This document shows positions 1-8,906 of a stretch of 64,000 nucleotides of DNA, piece by piece. A program made the translations under genes and the position numbers. Numbering within the stretch: position 1 is the first letter of the stretch; every line of letters starts with the position of its first letter. Source of the stretch: Novosphingobium marinum (GTDB lineage Bacteria; Pseudomonadota; Alphaproteobacteria; Sphingomonadales; Sphingomonadaceae); the NCBI RefSeq assembly GCF_013408095.1, contig NZ_JACBZF010000001.1:558001-622000 (forward strand), read 5' to 3'. Under the pieces are notes generated by a model. That model was not told where the DNA came from. It ran no database searches and worked only from the letters and a program-made list of their open reading frames with translations.

Positions 1-486
1 CGACTGGCTGGGCAGCGTGCCCATGATGAACACGTCCGAAGAGGCCGCCGTCTCGTCGTTCGAGAACGAGATCACGGGCACGCCCGCGCGGCTCGCGACG
101 CCTGAAACCGCAGGTATGTTGTCCGAAAGCAGCGGTCCGAGGATCAGCGCGTTGCCATCGTTGATCGCGCGCGATGCCGCCGAAGACGGATCGGACGACG
201 TGTCGTAGGTAGTCACGCGCAGGTTATCGGCATTGGTATCGAGCAGCGCCATCGTGGCGGCATTAGCGATCGACTGGCCGACCTCAGCGTTTGACCCGCT
301 CAGCGGAACGAGAAGCGCGACGCGATGGCGCTCTACATCCTCGTCCGGGAGGGCATCCGGGGTGGGTACGGTCACCGGCGGAGGCGCTTCGGGCGCGGGA
401 CCCTTCGGGATCACCTGACAACCGGCCAGGAAGGCCAGCGCCGCCGTCATTGCCAGCTTGCGCCGATCGACTAGCCAATTCAACAT
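1..486 (-). CDS. Penicillin-binding protein activator (LpoA-like) lipoprotein, N-terminal part
   Basis: The reading frame starts at an ATG at 486 and runs off the left edge, so only the first 162 residues are visible. The N-terminus is basic, then hydrophobic, and ends in a lipobox (LAGC), so the mature protein is probably a lipoprotein. After a proline-rich linker comes a type-I periplasmic-binding fold: the segment ERHRVALLVPLSG followed by Ile-Ala-Asn-Ala is the classic first strand and helix of the family. Known relatives next to rsmI are called penicillin-binding protein activator (LpoA/YraM), which stimulates PBP1a at the cell wall. The adjacent divergent rsmI-yraN pair supports this assignment. 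A branched-chain amino-acid-type binding protein is the alternative. Only 40 bp separate it from rsmI. Confidence 0.75.
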   Translation of the reverse strand, partial: MLNWLVDRRKLAMTAALAFLAGCQVIPKGPAPEAPPPVTVPTPDALPDEDVERHRVALLVPLSGSNAEVGQSIANAATMALLDTNADNLRVTTYDTSSDPSSAASRAINDGNALILGPLLSDNIPAVSGVASRAGVPVISFSNDETAASSDVFIMGTLPSQS

Positions 487-526
487 CTCTTGCCGCTCCC
501 GGTAAGGCTGGTCCACAAGGTCCCGG

Positions 527-1354
527 ATGGACCAGCTTCTTTCGCCGGGCTTGTATATAGTCGCCACGCCGATTGGCAATCTCGGCGATATCACCTTGCG
601 CGCGATAGAGGTGCTGCGTGGCGCTGCCGCGATAGCGTGCGAGGATACGCGCGTTACCGGCAAGCTGCTCAACCATCTCGGCATCGATACGCGGATGGTG
701 CGCTATGACGATCATGCAAGCGATACGGACCGCGAACGGCTGCTGACCCGAATCGCGCAAGAGCCCGTGGCACTCGTCAGCGATGCGGGGACGCCGCTGA
801 TTTCCGATCCGGGGTACAGACTGGTGCGCACCGCGCGCGAACGTGGCCTTCCGGTCACGAGCATTCCAGGAGCATCGGCCGCCACCGTCGCGCTCACGCT
901 GTGCGGGCTGCCGTCGGACCGGTTCCTGTTCGCAGGATTCCTGCCCCCGAAATCAAAGGGCCGGAAGGATGTCCTGCGCGAACTGGGCAACGTGGCGGCG
1001 ACGCTGATCTTCTACGAAACCGGCCCGCGCCTGTGCGATTCGCTTGCCGACCTTGCCGAAACCTTGCCGGGCCGGGACGTCGCGGTGGCGCGCGAGCTTA
1101 CGAAGCGGTTCGAGGAATGCCGTACCGGAAGCGCGGAAGAACTTGCCAGCCATTACCGAACTCATCCTCCGAAAGGAGAGATTGTCCTGATGATCGGACC
1201 GCCGGGCGAGAAGGTAATCGGCGCGGCGGAGGCGGACGCCATGCTCCTGTCGGAACTGGCCGCCCACAAGGCCTCGCAGGCGGCGGCACGGGTCGCGAAG
1301 GCCACCGGCCTGGACCGCAAGGCACTCTACGCGCGGGCGCTCGAGCTGAAATGA
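527..1354 (+). CDS. rsmI: 16S rRNA (cytidine(1402)-2'-O)-methyltransferase RsmI
   Basis: 275 residues, the usual family length. The N-terminal GLYIVATPIGNLGDIT and the following CEDTR and SDAGTPLISDPG segments are signature motifs of the tetrapyrrole-methylase-fold RsmI family. The enzyme 2'-O-methylates C1402 in the decoding centre of 16S rRNA, using S-adenosylmethionine, in the cytoplasm. An AAGG ribosome-binding site lies six bases before the ATG. The stop overlaps the start of yraN by 4 bp, so the two are translationally coupled. Confidence 0.96.
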   Translation: MDQLLSPGLYIVATPIGNLGDITLRAIEVLRGAAAIACEDTRVTGKLLNHLGIDTRMVRYDDHASDTDRERLLTRIAQEPVALVSDAGTPLISDPGYRLVRTARERGLPVTSIPGASAATVALTLCGLPSDRFLFAGFLPPKSKGRKDVLRELGNVAATLIFYETGPRLCDSLADLAETLPGRDVAVARELTKRFEECRTGSAEELASHYRTHPPKGEIVLMIGPPGEKVIGAAEADAMLLSELAAHKASQAAARVAKATGLDRKALYARALELK

Positions 1355-1707
1355 GCGATCGCCGCAAGCGCGCCGAAGGCCGCGGTAGGCGCGGCGAGAC
1401 GCTGGCCGCCTGGTATTTCCGGCTTCGGGGCTGGCGGGTGCTTGCCCAGCGTGTGAAGACTCCGAGAGGCGAAGTCGATCTCGTCGTGCGGAAAGGACGC
1501 AAGGTCGTTTTCGTCGAGGTGAAGTGGCGCTCCACCGTACGTGAACGCGACCGCGCGATCGACGATTACCGCCTGCGCCGTGTCGCCGCTGCGGTAGAGG
1601 CCGTGGCGCACCGCTTCGCTGGCGATGGCGACGAGATGCGCATCGATGTCCTTCTGCTTGCGCCCGGCAAGTGGCCGCGCCACATCGTCAACGCCTGGAT
1701 GCCCTGA
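1351..1707 (+). CDS. yraN: YraN family (UPF0102) nuclease-like protein
   Basis: 118 residues. The pattern GEVDLVV, a spacer, then VFVEVK is the diagnostic core of the UPF0102/YraN family, which has a restriction-endonuclease-like (PD-(D/E)XK) fold; D and the E-x-K would be metal ligands. The biochemical role in bacteria is not settled. The ATG overlaps the rsmI stop (ATGA), and the rsmI-yraN order is conserved widely, with the lipoprotein gene on the other side. Downstream gshB follows after 17 bp with its own strong Shine-Dalgarno. Confidence 0.9.
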   Translation: MSDRRKRAEGRGRRGETLAAWYFRLRGWRVLAQRVKTPRGEVDLVVRKGRKVVFVEVKWRSTVRERDRAIDDYRLRRVAAAVEAVAHRFAGDGDEMRIDVLLLAPGKWPRHIVNAWMP

Positions 1708-1724
1708 GGAGGAATCGAACCGTC

Positions 1725-2696
1725 ATGAGCTTGCGCGTCGCCGTCCAGATGGACCCGATCGACCGGATAAATATCGCCGGCGATTCCTCGTTCGCGCTCA
1801 TGCTGGCGGCACAGGCGAGGGGCCACGAACTCCTCCACTACGATGTCCGCACGCTGGCCTACGACGCGCACGAGGGGGCGGGCGGATTGCTGACCGCGCG
1901 TGCCGCGCCGGCAGAGGTCCGCGCCGTCGCGGGCGACCATTTCTCCATGGGCGAGCATCGCAGGATCGACCTTTCGCGCGACGTCGACGTCGTCCTGATG
2001 CGGCAGGATCCCCCTTTCGACCTCGGCTACATTACCGGCACGTATTTGCTCGAAAGGCTCGCCGGCCAGACGCTTGTCGTTAACGATCCGGCGTCTGTTC
2101 GCAACGCCCCGGAAAAGGTCTTCGTACTCGATTTTGCAAAGTTCATGCCGCCGACGTTCATCGCGCGCGGACTGGCGGACGTGCAGGAATTCCATGCAAG
2201 GCATCCCGGCGAACTCGTGGTCAAGCCGCTGCACGGCAATGGCGGCAAGGCGGTGTTCCGCATCCCGGCCGACGGCGACAACCTCGGGGCTCTCATTGAA
2301 CTGTTTGGACAGGTCTGGCCCGAGCCGTTCATGGTGCAGCCTTTCCTTCCGGGCGTTGCCGATGGGGACAAGCGCATCGTCCTTGTCGACGGGGAATTCG
2401 CAGGCGCGATCAACCGCAAGCCGGGAGAGGGCGAATTCCGCTCGAACCTTGCCGTCGGGGGATCGGCGGAGGCCGCAGGGCTCACTCCACGCGAGGAAGA
2501 GATCTGTTCGGCGCTAGGGCCGGAACTTAAGCGCCGCGGCCTCGTTTTCGTGGGCATCGACGTGATTGGCGGTGAATGGCTGACGGAAATCAACGTGACG
2601 TCCCCGACCGGCATTGTGGCCATCGACCGGTTCAACGGTACGGACACCGCTGCGCTCATCTGGGAAGCGATCGAAAGGCGTCACGCCGCCATGTGA
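1725..2696 (+). CDS. gshB: Glutathione synthase
   Basis: 323 residues, normal length. It begins MSLRVAVQMDPIDRINIAGDSS, matching the prokaryotic GSH-synthase N-domain (DPI..I). Further on are an ATP-grasp domain with VVKPLHGNGGKAVFR, a glycine-rich loop (NLAVGGSAEAA) and a metal-binding end motif, TEINVTSPTG. It ligates gamma-glutamylcysteine and glycine using ATP, the second step of glutathione synthesis, in the cytoplasm. A GAGGAGG Shine-Dalgarno at the end of yraN fixes the ATG at 1725. gshA is not in the window. Confidence 0.96.
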   Translation: MSLRVAVQMDPIDRINIAGDSSFALMLAAQARGHELLHYDVRTLAYDAHEGAGGLLTARAAPAEVRAVAGDHFSMGEHRRIDLSRDVDVVLMRQDPPFDLGYITGTYLLERLAGQTLVVNDPASVRNAPEKVFVLDFAKFMPPTFIARGLADVQEFHARHPGELVVKPLHGNGGKAVFRIPADGDNLGALIELFGQVWPEPFMVQPFLPGVADGDKRIVLVDGEFAGAINRKPGEGEFRSNLAVGGSAEAAGLTPREEEICSALGPELKRRGLVFVGIDVIGGEWLTEINVTSPTGIVAIDRFNGTDTAALIWEAIERRHAAM

Positions 2697-2714
2697 TCCT
2701 GGCGCGAGGCGCCG

Positions 2715-3332
2715 ATGGATAAGTGGATCCTCGCCGTCATCGAAGGCGGGGGATACTGGGGCATCGTGTTCCTGATGGCGCTCGAGAACATCATTCCTCC
2801 CATACCTTCGGAAGTGATCATGGGCTTCGGCGGCGTCGCTGTTTCGCGCGGCGCCATGGATTTCTGGCCGCTGTTGCTTGCCGGGACCGTCGGCACCGTA
2901 ATCGGCAACTACGCATGGTACTGGGCCGGCCACATGTGGGGCTACGAGCGGACGGGACCGTTCATCGATCGCTGGGGACGGTGGCTCACCATCGAATGGG
3001 AGGACGTCGAGCGTGCCAGCCGGTTCTTCCGCAACCACGGGCACTGGGTCGTCTTCTTCATGCGGTTCTCGCCGTTCCTGCGGACGATCATCTCGCTTCC
3101 CGCGGGCCTCAGCCATATGGGCCGCACCAGGTTCCTGATATTCACCGCCGCGGGAGCGACGGTCTGGAACGTTATCCTGATCAAGGCCGGAGAGTGGCTG
3201 GGCGACAAGCTGGCCGAGGCTCAGCACTGGCTGGGATGGGGGACGGCGGCCTTCCTGGTCATCTCCGTCGCGCTCTACATCTGGCGCGTACTTAGCTGGA
3301 AGCCGCGCGATCAGCGGCGCTCGCGCGGGTGA
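2715..3332 (+). CDS. DedA family membrane protein
   Basis: 205 residues with several hydrophobic segments. MALENIIPPIPSE near residues 16-28 and the later FFMRFSPFLRTIISLPAG segment with its conserved F-x-R-F and G are hallmarks of DedA/VTT (SNARE-associated) proteins. Family members act as inner-membrane lipid flippases or proton-coupled transporters, for example recycling undecaprenyl phosphate or phosphatidylethanolamine; which one this is cannot be told. It follows gshB by 18 bp. The end overlaps the convergent xerC gene by 22 bp. Confidence 0.9.
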   Translation: MDKWILAVIEGGGYWGIVFLMALENIIPPIPSEVIMGFGGVAVSRGAMDFWPLLLAGTVGTVIGNYAWYWAGHMWGYERTGPFIDRWGRWLTIEWEDVERASRFFRNHGHWVVFFMRFSPFLRTIISLPAGLSHMGRTRFLIFTAAGATVWNVILIKAGEWLGDKLAEAQHWLGWGTAAFLVISVALYIWRVLSWKPRDQRRSRG

Positions 3333-4210
3333 GCCTCGCGATAGACGTCGAGCAGAGTGGCGGCATCGACTTTCGTGTAGATTTGCGTCGAGCCCAGGCT
3401 GGCGTGCCCGAGCAGTTCCTGAAGGCTGCGCAAGTCCGCACCAGCACCCAGCAGGTGCGTCGCGAAACTGTGGCGTAGCGCGTGGGGCGTTGCGCTAGCG
3501 GGAAGGCCGAGCACGGTTCGCGCCCGCGCCATCGCCTTTTGCACCATGCCTTGGGAAAGCGGGCCGCCCTTCGCGCCGATGAACAGAGGGCCGTCAGGTT
3601 CGATCGGCCAAGGGCATAGCTTGGCATAGTCCGCTATCGCATCGCGCACGACTGGCAGCAGCGGCACGACGCGCTGCTTGCTGCCCTTGCCGGTAACCGT
3701 CAGCGTCTCGCCCAGCGGCAGCGCGTGTCCGCGCAACGACAGCGCTTCGGCGATACGCATGCCCGCACCGTACATCAGCAGGAGGACGGCGCGGTCGCGC
3801 GATCCGATCCATGCCTCGCTGCCGTCGGCGGCGACTTCGAGGGCGAGGTTGAGCGCATCGTCGGGCGTTACCGGGCGTGGCAGGCCCTTCTTGATGCGCG
3901 GGCCACGCATCCGGGGCGGTGCTGCATCCTCGACGCCTGCTTGCCTGCGCGCGAAGGCGATGAACCCCTTGAGGGCGGAAAGTTCGCGGGCGGCAGACGC
4001 ATTGGAGAGGCCCTCCGCCCTGCGCCGTGCAAGCTGGTCGCGCAATGTAGCAGTGTCGATGAAAGCCAGCGACGCCCAGGTCCTCCGGTCCGCTTCGGCA
4101 TCGAGCAGTCTCGCTGCCGCCGCTACGTAGGCGCGGACCGTATGCGGGCTGCGGCGCCTGCCATCGGCAAGATGCGCGCGCCAGGCGTCAAGAATGTCTT
4201 CGCGAATCAT
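3311..4210 (-). CDS. xerC: Tyrosine recombinase XerC
   Basis: 299 residues. The N-terminal SAM-like domain (about 1-95) is followed by the catalytic domain, with the full tyrosine-recombinase set: R152 in GAGMRIAEAL, K175 in TGKGSKQR, H243 and R246 in PHALRHSFATHL, H269 in LLGHASLGST and the nucleophile Y278 in QIYTKV. With XerD it resolves chromosome dimers at dif during division. The ATG at 4210 overlaps the hemW stop (ATGA). It is the last gene of the rph-rdgB-hemW-xerC run, and there is no sign that it belongs to a mobile element. Its stop overlaps dedA from the other strand. Confidence 0.94.
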   Translation of the reverse strand: MIREDILDAWRAHLADGRRRSPHTVRAYVAAAARLLDAEADRRTWASLAFIDTATLRDQLARRRAEGLSNASAARELSALKGFIAFARRQAGVEDAAPPRMRGPRIKKGLPRPVTPDDALNLALEVAADGSEAWIGSRDRAVLLLMYGAGMRIAEALSLRGHALPLGETLTVTGKGSKQRVVPLLPVVRDAIADYAKLCPWPIEPDGPLFIGAKGGPLSQGMVQKAMARARTVLGLPASATPHALRHSFATHLLGAGADLRSLQELLGHASLGSTQIYTKVDAATLLDVYREAHPRERR

Positions 4211-5358
4211 GCTGCGACGAGCGCGCCGGGCACGAGTTCGCCAAGCAGGGCATCGAGCAGCGGCATTCCGGCCTCGGTAATTCCGATGAAATCGCCCTCT
4301 CTCCAGACGAGGTGCTTCCGCCGGTAGAAGTCGAGCTTCTGCGGGTCGCAAAGCAGGTCCTGCGGCATCGCGAAGCGCGCCGACAATGCCGCCAGATCGA
4401 TCCCCTCGGTCAGTCGCAGGCCCATCAGCATCGCTTCCGAGGCCTGCTCTTTACGTTCGAGACGGCGCGCTTCGCGAATGCCGTGTCCGCTCGCGCTGAT
4501 TTCGGACAGCCAGTTCTCGGGCTTGCGGTGGCGAACCGTCGCCTCACCCTTTCGCCTGCCGTGCGCGCCGGGACCGATGGCGCAGTGATCGAGGTAGCGC
4601 CAATAGGCAAGGTTGTGCCGGCTTTCTTCGCCGCTGCGGGCATGATTGCTGACCTCGTAGGCCGGGATGCCCGCTTCGGACGTCATCTGGCGCGTCGTCG
4701 CGAACATGTCGGCGCAGGCGTCCTCATCCAGCGGCGTGAACCTGCCTTGCCGGACGAGCGTCTCGAACCGTGTGCCCGGCTCTATGGTGAGCTGGTAGAG
4801 CGACAGGTGCGACGTGCCGAAGCTGATCGCCTTGCGCAGCTCCTGCTGCCACTGGCCGGGAGACTGGCCGGGGCGCGCGTAGATGAGGTCGAAGCTGACC
4901 CGCCCGAAGTGCCGCTGCGCGACCTCCAGCGCCGCGATCCCCTCGGCGGCGTCGTGCAGGCGACCGAGAAACTTCAGTGTTTCGTCGTCGAGCGCCTGCA
5001 GGCCAAGCGAAACGCGATTTATTCCGGCGCCCGCAAGCGCTGCAAACCGGGCCGCCTCGACCGAGGAGGGATTGGCTTCCAGCGTGATCTCGATTTCGTC
5101 GGAAAAGCCCCAGAGCTTTTCAGCTTCGCCAAGCAGGCGGCCGACGAGGGAAGGGGGCATCAGCGAAGGGGTGCCGCCCCCGAAGAAGATCGATTCGAGC
5201 TTTTCCCCGCCCGCGATGCGTGCCTCGTGACGCATGTCGGCCAGCAGGGCGGCTTCCCAGCGGTCATGATCGACTGTTTCGCGGACATGACTGTTGAAGT
5301 CGCAATAGGGGCATTTCGCAAGGCAGAAGGGCCAGTGAATGTAGAGCGCGCGGGCCAT
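4207..5358 (-). CDS. hemW: Radical SAM heme chaperone HemW
   Basis: 383 residues. The radical-SAM cluster motif C12-x3-C16-x2-C19 sits in HWPFCLAKCPYCDFNS. The glycine-rich FFGGGTPSL and EANPSS motifs follow. The protein starts directly at the radical-SAM core and lacks the longer N-terminal substrate-binding extension of true coproporphyrinogen dehydrogenase HemN, so HemW (heme-trafficking chaperone) is the better name. It lies in the gap typical for alphaproteobacteria, directly after rdgB (9 bp) and overlapping xerC by 4 bp. Confidence 0.92.
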   Translation of the reverse strand: MARALYIHWPFCLAKCPYCDFNSHVRETVDHDRWEAALLADMRHEARIAGGEKLESIFFGGGTPSLMPPSLVGRLLGEAEKLWGFSDEIEITLEANPSSVEAARFAALAGAGINRVSLGLQALDDETLKFLGRLHDAAEGIAALEVAQRHFGRVSFDLIYARPGQSPGQWQQELRKAISFGTSHLSLYQLTIEPGTRFETLVRQGRFTPLDEDACADMFATTRQMTSEAGIPAYEVSNHARSGEESRHNLAYWRYLDHCAIGPGAHGRRKGEATVRHRKPENWLSEISASGHGIREARRLERKEQASEAMLMGLRLTEGIDLAALSARFAMPQDLLCDPQKLDFYRRKHLVWREGDFIGITEAGMPLLDALLGELVPGALVAA

Positions 5359-5367
5359 TGCCGCCTT

Positions 5368-5997
5368 TTACCCGCCGAACTGCTCCGCGACCAGCTTTGC
5401 AAAAGCATCGGCGCGATGGCTGATGCGATGCTTCTCTTCCGGATCGAGTTCGGCGAAAGTTGCGTCGCGCCCCTCGGGGACGAAGACGGGATCGTATCCG
5501 AAGCCCATGTTCCCTCTCGGCGGCCATGAATAAGTCCCGTCGACGCGCCCTTCGTAAACCGCGTTGTCGCCTTCCGGCCAAGCGATGGCAAGGACGCACG
5601 AGAACCAGCACGATCGATCGGCGCCGGGACCGGCTTCGCTAAGCATGCCCTCGACCTTGCCCATCGCCATGTACCAGTCGCGCCCCGGATCGCCTTCGAA
5701 CCACTGCCGCTCTGCCCAGTCGGCGCTGTAGACGCCCGGACGTCCGTTCAGCGCCGCGACCGACAAGCCGCTGTCGTCGGCCAGCGCGGGCATTTGCGCG
5801 GCCTCGGCCGCCGCGCGCGCCTTGATGAGCGCGTTCTCGACGAAGGTCTTGCCCGTTTCGGCGGGCTCGGGCAGGCCGAGCGCTCCGGCCGAGATGCAAT
5901 CGATCCCGTAAGGCTGGAGAAGCGCCGAGATTTCCTTCAGCTTCCCCGAATTGTGCGTCGCGATGACGAGCTTGCCGCCGCCGAGCCGCCGTGTCAC
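5368..5997 (-). CDS. rdgB: RdgB/HAM1 non-canonical purine NTP pyrophosphatase
   Basis: 209 residues. Key motifs: [15 protein letters not shown] at the N-terminus, [10 protein letters not shown] with the catalytic aspartates near residue 75, GFGYDPVF, and the C-terminal ISHRADAF. It hydrolyses dITP and XTP to monophosphates and keeps them out of DNA and RNA. The start is GTG at 5997, chosen because it overlaps the rph stop as GTGA and leads straight into the conserved first strand. It is part of the rph-rdgB-hemW-xerC run. Confidence 0.95.
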   Translation of the reverse strand: MTRRLGGGKLVIATHNSGKLKEISALLQPYGIDCISAGALGLPEPAETGKTFVENALIKARAAAEAAQMPALADDSGLSVAALNGRPGVYSADWAERQWFEGDPGRDWYMAMGKVEGMLSEAGPGADRSCWFSCVLAIAWPEGDNAVYEGRVDGTYSWPPRGNMGFGYDPVFVPEGRDATFAELDPEEKHRISHRADAFAKLVAEQFGG

Positions 5998-6710
5998 CGG
6001 CCAACAGCCTTGTCCTGCGCCGCGAAAATCCGGTCGCAGCCGAGCCGGGCGAGGCGTAGCAGGCGAAGGAGTGCTTCCTCGTCGTAGGTCGCGCCTTCGG
6101 CGGTCGCCTGGACCTCGGCGATGTGACCGCCCTCGATCAGAACGAAATTCGCATCGGCATCGGCGCTGCTGTCCTCGGCATAGTCGAGGTCGAGAACGGG
6201 CGTGCCCTTGTGAATGCCGCAGCTTACCGCCGCCACTTTGCGCTCCAGCGGATCTTCGGCGATGGCGCCGGACGCCATGAGCTTGTCGACTGCGATGCGA
6301 AGCGCGACCCATGCTCCGGAAATGGCTGCGGTCCGGGTCCCGCCATCGGCCTGGATCACGTCGCAGTCGAGCACGATCTGGCGCTCGCCCAGCTTCGCCA
6401 TGTCGGTGACCGCACGAAGCGAGCGCCCGATCAGGCGCTGGATTTCCTGCGTCCTGCCCGATTGCTTGCCTTTCGCCGCCTCACGGCTGCCCCTGGTGTG
6501 CGTCGCGCGCGGAAGCATCGAGTACTCGGCTGTCACCCAGCCAGTGGCCTTGCCGCGCAGGAACGGCGGCACCCGTTCCTCGACGCTCGCGGTCACGAGA
6601 ACCCGCGTGTCCCCGAAGGAAACCAGCACCGACCCTTCGGCGTGCTTGGTGAATCCGGTCTCGAAGGAAAGCGCGCGCATTTCGTCTGCGGCGCGGCCTG
6701 AAGGTCGCAT
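5994..6710 (-). CDS. rph: Ribonuclease PH
   Basis: 238 residues, family length. [12 protein letters not shown] followed by [13 protein letters not shown], then [15 protein letters not shown] and GRSLRAV are RNase PH signatures. It is a phosphate-dependent 3'-to-5' exoribonuclease that trims tRNA 3' ends. The ATG at 6710 faces hrcA divergently across 84 bp. This rph/hrcA arrangement is common in alphaproteobacteria. The 3' end overlaps the rdgB start by 4 bp. Confidence 0.96.
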   Translation of the reverse strand: MRPSGRAADEMRALSFETGFTKHAEGSVLVSFGDTRVLVTASVEERVPPFLRGKATGWVTAEYSMLPRATHTRGSREAAKGKQSGRTQEIQRLIGRSLRAVTDMAKLGERQIVLDCDVIQADGGTRTAAISGAWVALRIAVDKLMASGAIAEDPLERKVAAVSCGIHKGTPVLDLDYAEDSSADADANFVLIEGGHIAEVQATAEGATYDEEALLRLLRLARLGCDRIFAAQDKAVGR

Positions 6711-6758
6711 GGGTCTGGTCCTCTGGTGTCTGATGCCGCCGCCGTTTGGCCGAACAGG

Positions 6759-6786
6759 CTTGAGGCCGCAAGCCCGATGCCTAAAT
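6759..6786 (+). promoter_or_regulatory. Candidate sigma-32 (RpoH) promoter of hrcA-grpE
   Basis: A CTTGAGG element at 6759-6765 is followed after 14 bp by CCTAAAT at 6780-6786. The alphaproteobacterial heat-shock consensus is CTTG with CYTATnT, so there is one mismatch in the -10. The geometry is the same as the site before dnaK. The expected start of transcription (about 6793-6796) coincides with the hrcA ATG. No CIRCE repeat was seen here. Confidence 0.5.
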
Positions 6787-6794
6787 TGCAGGTC

Positions 6795-7838
6795 ATGGAC
6801 AGGGCTCCCGTAACCGAACTGAGCGACCGCGCGCGGGAAATCTTCCGGCTCGTCGTCGAAAGCTACCTCGCGTCGGGACAACCGGTGGGATCGAAGACGC
6901 TGGCGGGCGAGGGCGCGCTGAACCTGTCCCCCGCCTCGATCCGCTCGGTCCTTGCCGACCTCGAGCAGGCCGGGCTGCTCGCTGCGCCGCACACGAGCGC
7001 GGGGCGAATGCCGACCGAAATCGGCCTGAGGCTTTTCGTCGACGGCATGATGCAGGTTGCCGAGCCCACGCCCGAGGAGCGCGCGGCGATCGAACGCCGG
7101 CTTGCCGAACCGGGTCCTATCGAGGCGGCGCTCGAGGCAACGAGTGCGGTGCTCTCCGACCTTTCGGCCTGCGCGGGGGTCGTCATGGTCCCCCGCCGCG
7201 AACCGCGCCTGCAACAACTTTCGCTAGTGAACCTTTCGCCGGGCAGGGCGCTCGCGGTGCTCGTAGGCGAAGATGGCGGGGTCGAGAATCGGGTGCTCGA
7301 ACTTTCAGAAGCGGTGCCTCCCGGCGTCCTCGAAACGGCATCGAACTATATCACCGCGCACCTGGCGGGGCGCACTCTCGCCGAGGCGGCAGCTGCGATG
7401 AAGCGCGACATCAGTTCCGGCAAGTCGGCGCTCGACCGGGCCGCCAGCGACCTCGTCGAACGCGGCCTCGCGATCTGGAGCGAGGACGTCATGGAACGCC
7501 CTGTCCTCGTCATTCGCGGACAGGCGAACCTTCTGGACGAAAGCGCGCTGTCGGATATCGAGCGAGTCCGGTCGCTGCTGGACGATCTCGAGAACAAGCA
7601 GTCGATCGCCCAGCTTCTCGAAACCGCGCGAAGCGCACGGTCGACCCGCATTTTCATCGGCGCAGAGAACCGGCTGTTCGCCCTGTCCGGATCGTCGGTG
7701 GTTGCATCGCCCTACCGCGACCGCGATGGGAAGGTCGTCGGCGTCGTCGGCGTCATCGGCCCGACGCGGTTGAATTATGCGCGCGTTGTCCCCATGGTTG
7801 ATTTCACCGCCCAGAGCCTGGGCAAGCTCATCGGATAG
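6795..7838 (+). CDS. hrcA: Heat-inducible transcription repressor HrcA
   Basis: 347 residues from the ATG at 6795. The N-terminal winged helix ([20 protein letters not shown], then PVGSKTL) and the [17 protein letters not shown] segment are typical of HrcA, which represses chaperone genes by binding CIRCE and is itself kept active by GroEL. I chose 6795 because a heat-shock-like promoter would start transcription there. An ATG at 6777 and a GTG at 6726 are in frame upstream but would lie in or before that promoter. It is followed by grpE after 17 bp, forming hrcA-grpE. Confidence 0.92.
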   Translation: MDRAPVTELSDRAREIFRLVVESYLASGQPVGSKTLAGEGALNLSPASIRSVLADLEQAGLLAAPHTSAGRMPTEIGLRLFVDGMMQVAEPTPEERAAIERRLAEPGPIEAALEATSAVLSDLSACAGVVMVPRREPRLQQLSLVNLSPGRALAVLVGEDGGVENRVLELSEAVPPGVLETASNYITAHLAGRTLAEAAAAMKRDISSGKSALDRAASDLVERGLAIWSEDVMERPVLVIRGQANLLDESALSDIERVRSLLDDLENKQSIAQLLETARSARSTRIFIGAENRLFALSGSSVVASPYRDRDGKVVGVVGVIGPTRLNYARVVPMVDFTAQSLGKLIG

Positions 7839-7855
7839 CTGGACCTACATCGACA

Positions 7856-8446
7856 ATGAACGACGACAAGACACAGCCGCACGGCGATCCGGCGGTCGAA
7901 GAGGAATTGAAGGGCGTGCCGAAGGAAATGCTCGAGGACCACGATGCGGAAACCGCGGCCAGCGGCGATGCACTCGGGGGCGAGCTGGTGCGCCTGCGCG
8001 ATGACCTTGAGGCCGCGAAGCAGGAAGTGCTTTATGCGAAGGCAGAGGCACAGAACGTACGCCGACGCCTCGAAAAGGACATTGCCGACGCGCACGCCTA
8101 CGCGGCGACCGGCTTTGCCCGCGACATCCTGTCGGTTTCCGACAACCTGGCGCGAGCGCTCGATGCCATTCCCGCCGACTTGCGCGAAGACGAGAAAATG
8201 AAGGGCCTCGTCGCGGGTATCGAGGCGACTTCGCGGGAGATCGAGAAGGTCTTCAACGCGCACGGCATCAAGCGCGTCGCGGCGATGGGCCTCCCGCTCG
8301 ATCCCAACCACCATCAGGCGATGATCGAAATTCCGTCGCAGGAAGCCGAGCCCGGAACCATCGTGCAGGAACTGCAGGCGGGCTACACGATCAAGGATCG
8401 CCTGCTGCGCCCGGCCATGGTTGCCGTCGCCAAGAAGCCCGATTGA
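7856..8446 (+). CDS. grpE: Nucleotide exchange factor GrpE
   Basis: 196 residues. An acidic, low-complexity N-terminus is followed by a long helix (about 40-75, LRDDLEAAKQEVLYAKAEAQ) and the conserved segment ending the beta domain, FNAHGIKRVAAMG..DPNHHQAM, with the signature near VAVAKKPD at the C-terminus. It forms a dimer that releases ADP from DnaK. Its place directly after hrcA and before dnaK/dnaJ fits co-induction by heat. Confidence 0.96.
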   Translation: MNDDKTQPHGDPAVEEELKGVPKEMLEDHDAETAASGDALGGELVRLRDDLEAAKQEVLYAKAEAQNVRRRLEKDIADAHAYAATGFARDILSVSDNLARALDAIPADLREDEKMKGLVAGIEATSREIEKVFNAHGIKRVAAMGLPLDPNHHQAMIEIPSQEAEPGTIVQELQAGYTIKDRLLRPAMVAVAKKPD

Positions 8447-8561
8447 CCCAGGTTAAGCGCCAATCGGCATCTGGCGCACGACAAGGCGAGGAACGATAAG
8501 GGGAACAGGAGCCGCCCAGCAACGTTTGCATAACCGTATGGTCGCAAATGGAGATTTTGGA

Positions 8562-8849
8562 ATGCGTGCTTTGATCCTTCCCGTCGTCGCAGCCGGAGCC
8601 CTGTCGCTCGGCGCGTGTGAAAGCAACTATGCGGGCGAAGGCGCGCTGGCCGGCGGCGCGGCAGGGGCCGCGATCGGCGCCGTGACCGGCGGCGACATCG
8701 CCACGGGCGCCGCAATCGGCGCTGCTGCCGGTGCAGCGGGCGGCTACTTCATCGACAAGAACGACGGGTGCGACGGCTACGACCGCGACGGTCGTCTGGA
8801 CGACGATTGCTACGGCACGCGGGGCTATCCGGTCGATCCGCGCTACTGA
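8562..8849 (+). CDS. Small glycine-zipper lipoprotein
   Basis: 95 residues. A signal sequence ends in the lipobox LGAC (C near residue 19). The middle is a run of G-x3-G and A-x3-G repeats (GALAGGAAGAAIGAVTGG and GAAIGAAAGAAGG), the glycine-zipper pattern of outer-membrane lipoproteins such as the 17-kDa antigen and SlyB. The C-terminal third is rich in D, Y and G. The ATG at 8562 is preceded by GGAG at 8550-8553. An earlier in-frame TTG has no ribosome-binding site. Its exact function is unknown; envelope-stress lipoproteins of this type are common. A terminator follows. Confidence 0.8.
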   Translation: MRALILPVVAAGALSLGACESNYAGEGALAGGAAGAAIGAVTGGDIATGAAIGAAAGAAGGYFIDKNDGCDGYDRDGRLDDDCYGTRGYPVDPRY

Positions 8850-8877
8850 GGCGAGCGCCGGTCTTTCTAATACCCGG

Positions 8878-8905
8878 AAAGGGCGGAGCGGTGCTCCGCC
8901 CTTTT
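8878..8905. terminator. Bidirectional rho-independent terminator
   Basis: A perfect 12-bp stem (8878-8889 with 8893-8904) encloses a 3-nt loop. It is flanked by T residues on the right and A residues on the left, so it can end transcription of the lipoprotein gene (+) and of the HExxH gene (-), whose stop lies at 8907-8909. Confidence 0.85.
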
Positions 8906-8906
8906 C

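Noticed and set aside
3311..4210. Tyrosine recombinase as a phage or island integrase
   Set aside because: Length, motifs and operon context (rph-rdgB-hemW) fit housekeeping XerC.
4207..5358. HemN (coproporphyrinogen dehydrogenase)
   Set aside because: It starts at the radical-SAM core and lacks the N-terminal extension of HemN; the neighbours match HemW.
6726..6795. HrcA start at GTG 6726 or ATG 6777
   Set aside because: Both would lie in or before the candidate promoter and add unconserved residues.
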